Shown here in pieces: positions 1-11,058 of a stretch of 64,000 nt of DNA (positions are counted from its first letter, which is position 1; each line of letters opens with the position of its first letter). A program made the translations under genes and the position numbers. The DNA is from Macrotrachela quadricornifera (taxonomy: Eukaryota; Rotifera; Eurotatoria; Philodinida; Philodinidae), in assembly GCA_022393335.1 (NCBI GenBank), contig JAJEKB010021013.1:1144048-1208047 (forward strand), read 5' to 3'. Under the pieces are notes generated by a model. It was not told where the DNA came from and made no database searches. It worked only from the letters and a program-made list of their open reading frames with translations.

Positions 1-1166
1 TTAACCGAAATTTGATTTTCGTCATCACTAGAGCAAACTGCAGCAGATAGCAAAAAGCCATTAAATGGAAATCTCGCATTAATTTCATTGAATTTTGGTT
101 CACATTTATATTTGCCATTCATTGTGAAACGATCTCCTTTAGTTAGTAGAATATCTGGACGATAAGCACCTATTCCGAAGTCAGGTCGATTGATATTCAA
201 TTCACATAAAAAATTGTGAATTTTAGGTTCGAACTGAAACGTTCGTCGTATTTCTGCACCTAATTCTGTCGGTTGACTATATTGATAAACAATTTGTTTC
301 ATTACTTTGTGTAAACGATCGTGTTGTGCATTGAAATAATCGAGAAGTGTATGAGAAAATGTAAGATATTCAGAACGTAGATTATTCTGATTGTGCGCAG
401 AAAAGACATTGTATAGTGGTGGGATGTTGAATCGAATGAAAAGTGGATAACGGCGAAAGTCTAGAATTTTCGTATGTCTATGCAAGAACTTTCGATTGTT
501 TAAAATGATCATCGTATATTTTTCCAGATGAGATGTGTATTTGGAAACTTTATTTATTGCTAAATTGAGTTCATTTAGTGCATCACTCTTGTTATCCGAC
601 AGAATATCTGATCGATATCGAATTTCACCATTGTTAAATAAAATTGGCGCATTGATATGATCGTCATGATTTGACTTTCTAAATTCCAACGAAACGTTGA
701 TTTTAAAATTTTCTGTCATCAATGAGTTTCTACTTTGAATTGACAGCAATTGTATGATGTCTGTAGTTCGAATAATTTCCAATTGTCCACCGCCTAACTG
801 ATCTTTTTCTAAAACAAACAGTGCGATGTATTCGGGTGGACTAGATTCATATGAACAATCTGTATGAAATGAAACCTCTTCATCTATTTGAGAACAATCT
901 AGTTGTTGTTGTGTATCTGAGATCGATACTAATGGTCTTATATGCCAAACAAACGAATTTTGATCTTCATTATGTGTCAGACATTGACCACCAAGTTTAG
1001 TTATTATATCCACAAAGAATGATTCGATCCGTTCAATCTGATCATCGCCAGTGGGTAAAGCATCCGTTGAAAACTGAATTTGTACATAACCATCAATTTT
1101 AAGGTTCTTCTCTATTGTTCGTAGTTTATCAGCAGCGAACTGGAACTTATTTGCATCGAAATTCAT
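1..1166 (-). CDS. TauD/TfdA-like Fe(II)/2-oxoglutarate dioxygenase, 3' end outside window
   Basis: An uninterrupted frame of 388 codons runs from an ATG at 1166-1164 to the left edge with no stop, so the gene continues outside. Residues 101-103 read HTD, followed by a PPEYIAL...GGGQ stretch (110-128). A distal NNRKFLHRH segment (223-231) with DFRRYPLFIRF follows. This layout matches TauD/TfdA-type dioxygenases: HxD, then distal H (H229) and an Arg (R238 or R239) that binds 2-oxoglutarate. After about residue 325 comes a second conserved-looking part (RPDILL, then CEPKFNEINARFPFNGF), which I do not recognise firmly; it may be a fused domain. The ATG is preceded by TTATTTTTAG, so a 5'-UTR intron is possible. 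Substrate is unknown. Such enzymes are mostly bacterial or fungal, so horizontal origin is an inference. The oxygenase fold is fairly sure. Confidence 0.75.
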   Translation of the reverse strand, partial: MNFDANKFQFAADKLRTIEKNLKIDGYVQIQFSTDALPTGDDQIERIESFFVDIITKLGGQCLTHNEDQNSFVWHIRPLVSISDTQQQLDCSQIDEEVSFHTDCSYESSPPEYIALFVLEKDQLGGGQLEIIRTTDIIQLLSIQSRNSLMTENFKINVSLEFRKSNHDDHINAPILFNNGEIRYRSDILSDNKSDALNELNLAINKVSKYTSHLEKYTMIILNNRKFLHRHTKILDFRRYPLFIRFNIPPLYNVFSAHNQNNLRSEYLTFSHTLLDYFNAQHDRLHKVMKQIVYQYSQPTELGAEIRRTFQFEPKIHNFLCELNINRPDFGIGAYRPDILLTKGDRFTMNGKYKCEPKFNEINARFPFNGFLLSAAVCSSDDENQISV

Positions 1167-1672
1167 TTTGTCTAAAAATAAGAACAAGTAACGTTCGTTA
1201 TCCCGACTCACTTATCCCTCGGCTGTAGAAGGCAGGAGTATTTTTTTGCATGTGTCTATGTAGGAAGAATTGACTCAGCAACTTTATACGAATAAGAATT
1301 TCAAATCACTTTGCTTGAAAGGTAACAATCGAAAAAATAAATACTCGATCTTTTTTGTAAAACATATTTCTTATTAAGCGCTTATAATACTATAAACAAT
1401 AATTATTATTAATTCAAAAAATCAACCCATCAATTTTCATTGATTTTCACCCGTGATACAAAGTCTCACATTATCCACATAACAGTCAACAAAATAAGGT
1501 GCACAAAAACTAACTTTCGACTCTAGCCAAAACAAAAAAAACCAATTTAATTACTATCGTGTGATCTACCTGCGACTGAGAGACTAACAGTTCACGGCCT
1601 GTCACTACTCCTATAATATAGCACTTAGACTTCGTATATAGATGGTTTGAGGTGGTGAGACCATGAAAATTA

Positions 1673-2173
1673 GTCGAACATTTTTTAATAGAAGTTCGAA
1701 TTCTTCAGTGTAAGGACGAAATCAATACTAATTATATTAATACAACAACGTTACACAATCTTGAGGGTGGGTGAAGGTGAGGGTGAGGGTGAGCTTCGGT
1801 TTTGATTAGAACTTGTTCTGGACCTCGAGAGCCACTGTTGCGGAAACATTTGTCATGGAATCGAAAGAAAAAAATGACAGCTTAGAAACTATGAGCAAAT
1901 TCTTCTAAATGTCGTTATAATGTCGACTATCTTGATGATGAGAATGTGTGAGAGGACAATGTTACTACAGATATTAGAAGTACATGCTCATTCTTTCTAA
2001 GCTACTATTCTTTCTTTTATAATGGTCTAACTTATTTGTCTGAATCATTAGTTTCGTGTGACATTGTTGTATTAATACAATTAGTATTAATTTCGCCCTT
2101 ACACTGAAGAATTCGAGCTTGTATTAAAGAAAAAAAATTTTTGTTCTTCTATTGCAAAATGTTCGACCATTTT
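1673..2173. repeat. Foldback (long inverted repeat) element
   Basis: The left arm (about 1673-1755, GTCGAACATTTT...AATTCTTCAGTGTAAG...) is repeated in inverse orientation at about 2052-2173, with an extra insert of about 30 bases in the right arm. Both outer ends read GTCGAACATTTT. The centre of about 300 bases has no ORF and holds a short run of GGGTGA-type hexamers (1763-1793). This is most likely a non-autonomous DNA element (MITE). No clear target duplication was found. Confidence 0.7.
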
Positions 2174-2243
2174 TTGCTTACTCTCAGATGGTATTCTTTT
2201 GCTCCCCAATGGTCTTTTATCCTCGACACAGATCTCATCAACC

Positions 2244-2295
2244 ACAAACGATTTTTTTCATATGATCCTCACTACAGTCGAGGGAATTATATTTA
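2244..2295 (+). repeat. Short dispersed repeat, copy A
   Basis: A T-run is followed by CATATGATCCTC and then CAGTCGAGGGAATTAT. The same string, with a small CCCTC/GAGGG stem, recurs at 4945-4990, 6230-6318 and on the minus strand at 25945-26035. No coding potential. Probably the end of a small transposable element. Confidence 0.55.
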
Positions 2296-2480
2296 AGATT
2301 GTTGTTGTGCTCGATGTTTCATCAATTCTGATAACTTCAAAAATACCTTTTAGAGTTGCGTAATGGTTTTCGTTTCTTAATTCAAAAATGCTTCACAAAA
2401 GAAGAGAAGCTTCTCCTATATAAAAAGCTACTACAATTAAATGATGAAGAGACAGCTAATAGTTCTATATATATAAAGCT

Positions 2481-2645
2481 ATTAAACTATCAATCATATT
2501 TTACTAAAAATAACTGTGACGTTTTGTCCTAACTAATGACATCATAAGACACCTCCTTTCACTCATACATGTCTGATGATGTCATTAGTTAGGACGAAAC
2601 GTTAAAGTTATTTTTAATAAAATAAAACATGATTGATAGTTTAAC
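2481..2645. repeat. Near-perfect hairpin element of about 165 bp
   Basis: Arms 2481-2545 and about 2576-2645 are inverted copies: ATTAAACTATCAATC pairs with GATTGATAGTTTAA, and CCTAACTAATGACATCA pairs with TGATGTCATTAGTTAGG. The loop is only about 30 bases. It is a compact MITE-like foldback unit with no coding capacity. Confidence 0.8.
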
Positions 2646-2649
2646 AATT

Positions 2650-3797
2650 TCAGTATTTTCATGTTAGGAAACGATTACTTGTACAAATCTAAGCTTCAAG
2701 CTTATACTTTATATTGAATCTTGATATGTGAAGAAGAATACTTATTTATTTACTGTATCAATTATAGATTGCCAACAATTTTTGTCACTCTTGACAGAAC
2801 GAAAAGAAAGTATGAATAGATACACACAAAAAAACGCTATTCTTAAGTGCACTCATTGCTTCAATAATCGCTCATTCATATAGCTCGCAGAATATGTCAT
2901 AAAAAAAGAAATATACCATCCATGTGGTCGTTTTTCTTTCTTTATTTCTGCGTAGCTGCAATTAACTGTAGGACATGTGACACACTTTGAGTACGATCTT
3001 TGACAATATGTCATGATATTTATCATATAAACTTGATGAACTCTACTACTAACACCTACCAATACTCGTTTCGAACAGCTTCAAAAGTCAGTCTAAATTA
3101 AAATCTACGAACAGCACACTTATGACAATAAGCAATTAATTGAATCGATCTTGGCCCAAAATTCGTACCATTACATAAAACCTATGTGTATAGAAATCTT
3201 ATCAATTACATTTTAATATACGGCTTGATTAAGTTAATTTTGAACACTTTTGTTTAGTTTACTGTATGTATTGATAATTTGAAATTTTTTTTATTTTTAT
3301 ATGATTGAATAGAGCATTGATTTTTCTAGCAAAATGCATAGTTTTTATTTAATCGATGTGCATCTTGGTGAAAAAAGCCTGTGAATTCGAAAAACACATT
3401 TCTTTAGAAAGTTTTTCTTTCTATGAAATTCGCATATATTTTTCTTGAGTAATTAACTATTAAAGCTTAGTACTTCACTGAATAGTTTCTATTTGTATAT
3501 AATTAGATAGAAACTTAATCGCTCCATCAAACTATAAAAAGTTCAAAAAAACTAAGCCTATTTTACGTACTCTTTATGGTAGAGTACCTTCGGTCGAACT
3601 GAATGGAATACTGCTATAGCCTTTCACTATTATTGTTTTTAAAACTATCTTTGTAATGGAATTTATATGAACTGCTGTCTGTCATGCATGTTGAATTAAC
3701 CTGAAAAATGTAGAAGCATCACAATTTGTTAATTTTATGCTCCTTTCCGAAACATTTTATGAGCAATAGATCATCTACGTCTGCTAGATAGCCTTCC
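2650..3797. other. Intergenic, no gene seen
   Basis: A+T-rich DNA. The one short frame (2853-3062, minus) has no recognisable motif and no splice-site context. I see no element ends here. Confidence 0.5.
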
Positions 3798-4109
3798 GCT
3801 ATAGTGACGGCGCCAGACTACTGGCGCCCCTCTTGTTCGGGGGGGGGGGGGGGGGGAGCAGTGGGAGGTGGCGCCACATATATGCACATCATGTTATGAA
3901 TAATACACAGTGTCAATAGGGTAGCGGTACCGTCTATTGCTCTCTCTAGAACAAGGGACAAGCAGGTGTTCTATTTCCACCCCTCGTGACTCTAATAGTC
4001 TCATGCATCCTTGAAAATTTGGCGTGTAGATAGGTGGCGCCACCTTCCACTGCCCCGCCCCCCCAAAAAAAAACAAGAGGGGCGCTAGTAGTCTGACGCC
4101 GCCAGTATT
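3798..4109. repeat. Inverted-repeat element with an 18-G tract
   Basis: The left arm (about 3798-3886) and right arm (about 4033-4109) are inverted copies sharing CAGACTACT, GCGCCCCTCTTGTT and AGGTGGCGCCAC. The left arm carries a run of 18 G (3839-3856). The right arm has a C-tract next to an A-tract instead. It is far more G+C-rich than its surroundings. Likely a MITE; the homopolymer length may be a sequencing uncertainty. Confidence 0.75.
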
Positions 4110-6229
4110 CCGCTTATGAATTTACTTAGATACCGTGAAAATAATAATGATTTGTATATAAATAAGAGATGATCTAAAAGTTGCGAAGCATTATATAGAT
4201 AACTTTTCAGTGTAAATTTAATTTATTTATAGATGATTACCACGATCAAATTTTCTAGATAAGTGCTTCTGTATATGTCTGAGTGCACGATAAGTTGCCG
4301 AAGTCCATTGTAGATTTATTGAATGCATCTACAAAATAAGTTAAGCTAGCAGTTAAATAAGTAATGAAAGGAAAACAAATGCTAATATATTAGGAAAAGC
4401 CAATTAGGAAATAACTAGTCTGTTAATCAGCAAGAAATAAATAGTATATATCTCGATAATCAAGGAAAAATAAAACTTCTATCCGAAATACCGGAATAAA
4501 AGACACAAAGTTTGTGTAACCATTGACTAATATTGGAAAAGAATTACAAATTTTCCAGCATTCTTCATCTAAAACATGTCGTATTGTTATAATGAACTGA
4601 AAAAGATGTAATAATTCCATATTTAAGACTATTAAGAACTGTACTAAAAAGTTATTTATATATCTCTCTATCAGACTCGCGTTTCACTTCCAGTAGAAAA
4701 TTCTCTGATTCACAGGAAAATAATTCTCGTTGAGTATATCGAAGTTCAAGTTTCGTTGGTAGCTATCCATTATAAATTTAATTTCGTCATCTTTCTAAAA
4801 AAGTTGCATTATATTGTATTGAAATCTTTGAATATCAGAATCTCAACGATGTTTTTTCGAAATACCTGGTAAATTTTCTACAGATCTACTCTGTAAAAAT
4901 CTCTGTTGGCCTTAGAACAAACAATAAGACACACAACCTCTTTTTAGTTTTTTTCATATGACCCTTTCTTCAATCAAGGAAGTATTTGCATCCTTGATGA
5001 AGAGTACATATTGTTTTTTCTAATAAATCCACATGTCAAACAAGTTTGTATCTCCGATAAGAAGCATTGATTTATCTTCACATTCTAGGATCTGAACCAA
5101 TATTGACTACTTTATTAATGATATAGGCTTGCACCGGATTAGAAGATTTAACTAAAGATATCATATATATTAGTACATCGGTACAGCCAAACTAGTAACA
5201 TTAATAACTGTATATCTCTATTTGAACGGTCTCGAAAACTGAACCTTTTCAGAGCGTTTAATAGCTCATTGAAGTCTATCACTAAGGCATATATTCGATT
5301 CAAAAGGTTAGAGATTACTCGGGGTGTTCCCTCGTAAACTTAATTTTACTTGAACAACCCATAATTAGTCTCGAACACACTTGATTTTAATTAATAATAG
5401 AAATGATTGGCTAGTTGTTCGTCGGTGCCACTTCAGGGTGCTACTTTCGACTAGCTGCTCCTCTGTGTATCCGTACTTCTTCATTCTTTGTAGCTTTCTC
5501 TAAACGATCAATCTCACTTATCTGTACGGTTCTTCAATTTTTCTGTACGACCAGTCTAGACACCCTAATTGCATAATGTTATTTACATAACCTACTATTA
5601 GATCTCTGAGTGCTCAAACATCCAGCCTGAAACTGTTGTGATTGATCAAAAGCTCGACATCGAAAACTCATTGCTTGGAATTTAGGCCTGAAAAGTGTAA
5701 TTCGAAGAGAGTATAAGCTTGCCAACTTCTAATTCATGGTATTTTCAGCCTGATAAAATCTCAAGTGTCCTAGACCTAGCATTGAAAATCTATGGTTGAG
5801 TGAATTTTTCCACTTCAACACTTTTATTCCTTGAAAACCAAACACCAAAAATCCTTGATGCGATTGACTTCTCACTTAAAAAACTCTAATTAGTGAAGAA
5901 AACGAACTCGAAAACATCCGATTCTATGAAGCATGGAGCAAAAAAAATGTGCTTGGTTCAAAGTGCAATGTCAAAAAACTTGAATTCGATCATTTCTTAG
6001 GTTCCGAAAATCAATTTCGTAATCTTACATTTATTTAAACAGCACGCTATGACCTCGCATAAGCAAAGATACACACGAAGTTCTATTAGTATTTTTTATA
6101 TAATCTCACTTCGGTCGAAAGAAAAAATTTATTTGGAAAAATTCAAAAACTAATAGTACCATTCGATTCCCAGACCCCGATTACCTTTGGACAGACCTTA
6201 AGCGTTGAGTTGAGCGATTTTGCTAAAAA
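4110..6229. other. Intergenic, no gene seen
   Basis: About 2.1 kb without a credible ORF. It contains copy B of the short dispersed repeat. The minus-strand frame at 4423-4620 has no motif or splice context. Confidence 0.5.
4945..4990 (+). repeat. Short dispersed repeat, copy B (diverged)
   Basis: TTTTTTTCATATGACCCTT is followed by TCTTCAATCAAGGAAGTAT, a diverged match to copies A and C. Confidence 0.4.
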
Positions 6230-6318
6230 CATGTTTTTTTGACCTTTGATCCCGGCGACAAGCAAGCAAGCAAACTTTTTTTTTGTTGTATGACCCTCCC
6301 TTCAGTCGAGGGAATTAT
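6230..6318 (+). repeat. Short dispersed repeat, copy C (longest)
   Basis: TTTTTTTGACCTTTGATCCC, GGCGACAAGCAAGCAAGC, a T-run, then TATGACCCTCCCTTCAGTCG. The minus-strand copy D at 25945-26035 matches over the whole length, including the GACAAGtAAGCAAAC part, so the unit is at least about 85 bp. Confidence 0.6.
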
Positions 6319-6484
6319 TTTTTCTATGAATGAAATTAAAAATGAATATATTCTTTTATCACAAATAGAGGAAAATATAATGGAACATATTCAAAATGAA
6401 TTTGATCGATATATCAAATATGTCTGTATTTCATCGTTTTCGAATGAAGCACTAATAGGCTTTCCTACGTTGCCAATGGTGATG

Positions 6485-8559
6485 TTATTTTTTTCGCTTT
6501 TTCTTGTATTTTTTCTTGGTTTTCTCTATTACCGATACTTCCAACGGTCTTTTACCAGTTTGTTCTAATTTTGATGGATTATTATTAATGTCGTCTGTAT
6601 TTGTTATATTATCTTCCAATGAACTGTCTGAGGCAGCTGCTTCAATCTCGGTAGTCGAAATGGACAAAGAGTTATCAGTGGGCAAATGAATCGTATTTTT
6701 CTTCTCCAATGAAGTTAATAGCTGGTATATTTGATCCATTTTTGTTACACTCTGCTCGCTGGCTTTTCTTAACTTTTCAAGGTCTTTTTGGATCTTATCG
6801 ATATTCATATCTGTTCGCTCGATATGGAACGAGAGAAGGCAGCTGTTTTGCAGTCTAACGGCGTCTTTGTATTCATAATCAACAGGATCTCGGTAGCAAC
6901 CTGTTAAATTTGCTATATATCTGTATGCATCACTTTTCGAGTAACTAAGCATTTTACGGAACGTGCAAGTATAGTTATTGATAGTTTCTCGTGTTAAGAG
7001 TAGATGGGCATGAGCGTGGGCCGTTTTGGTGATAATACTTGTGTTCATGGCTGTCATCCAACTTCCAAAATTGAAGTATATCGACTCTATTGGATGTGGT
7101 ATTGGTGGCAAATTATTCTCATGTATTTCACGTTGTTTTTCTTGTAATCGTTTATAAACAGTGAACACTGCTCTCCAAGTATCTGGATCGCTAATAAAGT
7201 TCTCATTCGTGATATGGGCCGTCGGAATGAGAAGAATATCTCGAGTTGACTCGGAACGCGATTGCATGACATATGTGTACGGTGTTTTAGGATTCTCAAG
7301 TTCGATGAAATCGATAAAGAAGCTTTGATCGAACTGCATTTTACAACTATTTGATTTTCCATCAATACGGGTGACCTTCTTTCTGCATTCTTCTCGAAAT
7401 AGTTGTTTTACTTCTCTCGGAAGATGTAAGTGAGCGTAACGTATTCGGTCATTATGGTCGATGCGATCTGAAGAATCGATATTGGTTCGACGCTCTTCCG
7501 CATCCCTGGATCTCAAGTATTGTTGTACATATTGTCGAGCTATATGTATTTTTGTTTCTTTAGGTTGTTTAGATAGTACATGATCGAACCAAGTTAGTAC
7601 GTCGTATCGAAGTCGAAGCTTGAAATGTATTGGACTAGTTTTGTTCTGACAAAGTTCCAGCTGGAAAGGTTCACGTTCAACTGGTCGATGTACTAGTTCA
7701 AGGATTTTTTGGAAATCTGAGATAAGATCTTTGGCATATATGGCTAGTTTCTTATACCAGGATTCATTTGGAATCGTGTCCAAACTAAAGCCTTCTAAAG
7801 CACGGTCAATGTAAGGTGCACCTAAAAGTGAAAGAAAATCAGATAATTAACAGTTAATTATCTTCGAAGAATTTTGCATAATCCAGCACATATTTCACTA
7901 GTCAGAATAACTATTTCTGGTGTCAAAAAAAATTATTTATCTCCTTTACTGCATATCTCCTGTGATCTATTTTTTGTACATAATTAGCTGAGGACTACGA
8001 ATGCCTAAGATATTATTCAGAAAACAGTGAGTTTGCCTTGTAAGTCCGTTTTCAGTAAGATATAAAGTATTATCAACCATTACTAATACTTTTCGCAAAT
8101 TGTTTTATCAAAAAAATCTTGTCTCTATCTTTTCTTACATCTCTAACAATTATTTAAGCTGTATTGATGTAGTTCGTCCGAACTTATTGTTTTGAGTCTC
8201 TCAAAGATATGTTAGCAAAAGTCTTAGTCAGCAAACTCACAATAATAATACTCTAAAGTTACGCTTAAAAGAAGAAAAATATGTTTCCAATTCGATGTTT
8301 TCCAATTTCTATAGAGTTCTTTAAATAATCAAAATGAACGGAGATTTATTCAGCACCTTTTAACCCTTCTATTTATACATATCTGCAACGAGATAAATTA
8401 ACGCGAGTGTGTATAAAACTTTCAAAAGTCAGTAAAAGCCCCTTTTAGAATTTATCACATATCAGCTGTATCTTTCAACTTACCAATTGTATTTTGATTG
8501 TTCCATTCAAGTCCCGTAGATTTTAAACGGTAATAATTCGAGGATGTGGTTGTCGTCAT
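6485..8559 (-). CDS. HIT-like domain protein with basic C-terminus, two exons
   Basis: Exon 1 is 8559-8484 (ATG at 8559, 25 codons plus one base) and exon 2 is 7821-6485. The 662-bp intron has a GTAAGT donor and a TTTTAG acceptor, and the split Gly codon joins in frame, giving about 470 residues. The TTG at 7783 is internal, not the start. The clearest motif is HAHAH followed by LLLTRE (His 294, 296, 298), preceded by FNFGSWM. This resembles the HxHxH active site of histidine-triad nucleotide-binding proteins. The rest has many charged helices and a coiled-coil-like stretch (about 365-400). It ends in an acidic Ser/Asn-rich linker and a Lys/Arg tail (KKKYKKKRKK) that could be a nuclear or nucleolar signal. 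HIT membership rests on this motif alone, so function is unknown. The gene itself is well supported. Confidence 0.8.
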
Positions 8560-10027
8560 AGATATTTGATTTTTCTATTGTAATGTGCAAAAAATAGTAA
8601 ATCATCTGCTATCAAAAATCTATGTTTTTACGGCATATCACAGATAAAGAGTGACCTGCATTTTTTGAAATTTAATTAACGATCACTTTTCTTTGTTCCC
8701 CTTAAAATTGAATTTTCAAACATACATGCACCAAAAATATATTGTAACAGTTATTGAATTTGCCATGTAGAGTGTGCTAATCAGCCGGATCAATATATTC
8801 TGATAAACCCGTTTGAAAGTAACGCTCCAAACACAAACTATGCACTTATTGGAGTTCCCATCCGTTTATCTTCAGAGCAAAGCTAAAATCTAACTCGAAA
8901 GCGAACGTATAGATAGTGTACAGTTTTTCAGCTATAATGACTCAGTCAATAGAATTCAAAACTGTTATATTTGTATTGCAATAGTCATTATCTTGAACAT
9001 ATAAGAAACTATTTCACACACTTACTGTGTAAAAATTGTAAAAGGAGCAGAAACTATATTTCCGTTTTTTCTTTAACAAGCGGAAGAAAAAAAGCATATG
9101 AGAGAGATCTATGATTTTTCTCTTTAATTTTACGGATAGGTTCAAGAAAGGATGCATTATTTGTATCGAATCTGTGAATGTTATTTCCCATACCATTTGC
9201 TCTGTTGCAATTGCTTCAGGATGATCATTTCTTGCGGGGCATTTTCTTTCGTACAATCATTAGGTAAAACTACCGGAAATCAAAGAACAATTCGCAAAGT
9301 GGGAATATTATATAAAGAGCTCGTCATCCAGGTTACTTACCGCGTCATCCTCACACAAATATGTATCATCACTCTCTAGACATGCACCAGTTCCAGTTGA
9401 TTGGGTATCCAATCGGACCGGTACCCCGTTTACAAGCCAGGACTGGAACTGGTACATGTCTATCACTCGCATTCGCTATCACCCATGTCGGAATATTCTC
9501 CTTCACTATGTCTTGCCCTAACACTAACCTAGTCCATCACTCTCGGCATTCGTCCATAAATATGACAGGAGTTGATGTCTTCAAGTAGGAACTATTACTG
9601 AGAAGCAAGTTTCGCTGTGAAGGAACTATCGGAGAGAAACTGCTGTACTAGCAACTGTCTGGGAAGCAAAAGTGCCATTACGTTTTCTTTCAGAAATAAA
9701 TATATATTACTAGCGGAGGTACTCGACGACAAGAGAATATCGTTAAAGTTTTGCATTTTCCACCTGATTTTTTTCTGTTATACATAGCACGTCTTCTGCA
9801 GGACTGCTCCTCACTGTTGGTGAGCTATCTGCAACAGAAAATTTCCCGTCAGACCTGAAACCTCTAGGACAGGACTTTTACCGGTATGCGTCAGGCATCT
9901 TCAGTGAGACTCTTCTCATCGGTCTTAAGCTGATATCTTCACTCGTATCCACTTTAGAAACGATCACTCTCAAAATTGCATTGAACTACGTCATTTGATT
10001 AGAAAGTGAGTAAAATCAGTCTCTTAC
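8560..10027. other. Intergenic, no gene seen
   Basis: Short overlapping frames on both strands (9014-9256, 9152-9379, 9361-9588) lack motifs and look like chance. The only structure noted is the inverted repeat at 9378-9461. Confidence 0.45.
9378..9461. repeat. Inverted repeat, 19-bp arms
   Basis: AGACATGCACCAGTTCCAG (9378-9396) pairs with CTGGAACTGGTACATGTCT (9443-9461) with one mismatch across a 46-base loop. Inside the loop, ATCGGACCGGTACC is locally G+C-rich. Possibly a MITE core or a structured transcript; neither is demonstrated. Confidence 0.6.
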
Positions 10028-11058
10028 GACTTGGATGAAGTTTCACGCACGCCTATCTTTCTCACCTCCAATCATTCTACCGACTTTCCTTAACACTCAA
10101 GGAACTGACGCGGATAGTTCCGTGACGCTAGCTATCACAGGGACTGTATGCATAGCAAACAGACAAACATTCTTCTTGATATGTATAGATACGTCATCGT
10201 TGTGAGTCAAGGAAAAAAACAAATGCGTTGTTTCTGTGAGTCATAAAAAACAAATGGATACACCACAGTTGTGAATCAAAAAAACACTCGTATACATTTT
10301 TCTCTTATAATATATTAGAAATCTTCGATTTTCACATTTACACCAAAGAATCATCGATACAAAATGACTAATGTTAGCATCATAAAAAATCCGTTAAATT
10401 TCTGAAAAATTGACGCAAAGTTCATTGTGATAGGACTTGAGTGAAATTTCACCCAGACCTCCCCTTCCTACTCCTATTAATGTTGACAACACTCTTTAAA
10501 ACTACCTCTCAACTCAGGAATGCATCCTGGAAACTTTGATAATGTTAGCTATTACAGCACTATTTGAGTGAAATTCCACCTACACCTGTTACAGTCTTAT
10601 TTGTGAATCGTAGGAGAAGATAATTTGGAAGCTTAGTGATAGTTCTAGTTCGTTTATTTCAAAAGAAAACGCAAGTATTTATACCATAAGAAAGTGGTTA
10701 CTTTCCCACCTCTTGTAATGCAATATCTTTCTAGGAAACTACCTAACTGATATCACTTGGAAATAACACATTTCAATATAGATCAAAAGAACAGAAGAAG
10801 AACGAATTCACATAACGAAAGGAAAAATCCTATATGATCATATATGAAGGAAAAGAAGAAAATCATATATATGAAAGAATAGCGAACGAATATTTTATAT
10901 GTTCGCTTACAACACCCTACATCCAGACACATCCCGATGACCATGTCAACCCTACGTCGGCCTTCCTTAGGATCTAGAGATGCATCGTGGAAAGTTTGGT
11001 GATCGTAGCTTTTACAGAGGCTGAATGCATAGCGAACAGACAGACAAACATTCTTCTT
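10028..11058 (+). repeat. Three degenerate copies of a repeat resembling a LINE 3' tail
   Basis: Three related blocks lie at about 10028-10205, 10429-10580 and 10913-11058. They share TGAxxTTTCACxCAxACCT, CTCAGGAATGCATCxTGGAAA, TAGCTATTACAG and, in two copies, ACAGACAAACATTCTTCTT. Strings like the last are common at 3' ends of RTE-type non-LTR retrotransposons, which is my basis for the suggestion. No reverse transcriptase is left. Confidence 0.4.

Noticed and set aside
6239..6568. 109-codon plus-strand frame
   Set aside because: Its 5' part is the short dispersed repeat and its 3' part is antisense to the end of the HIT-like gene.
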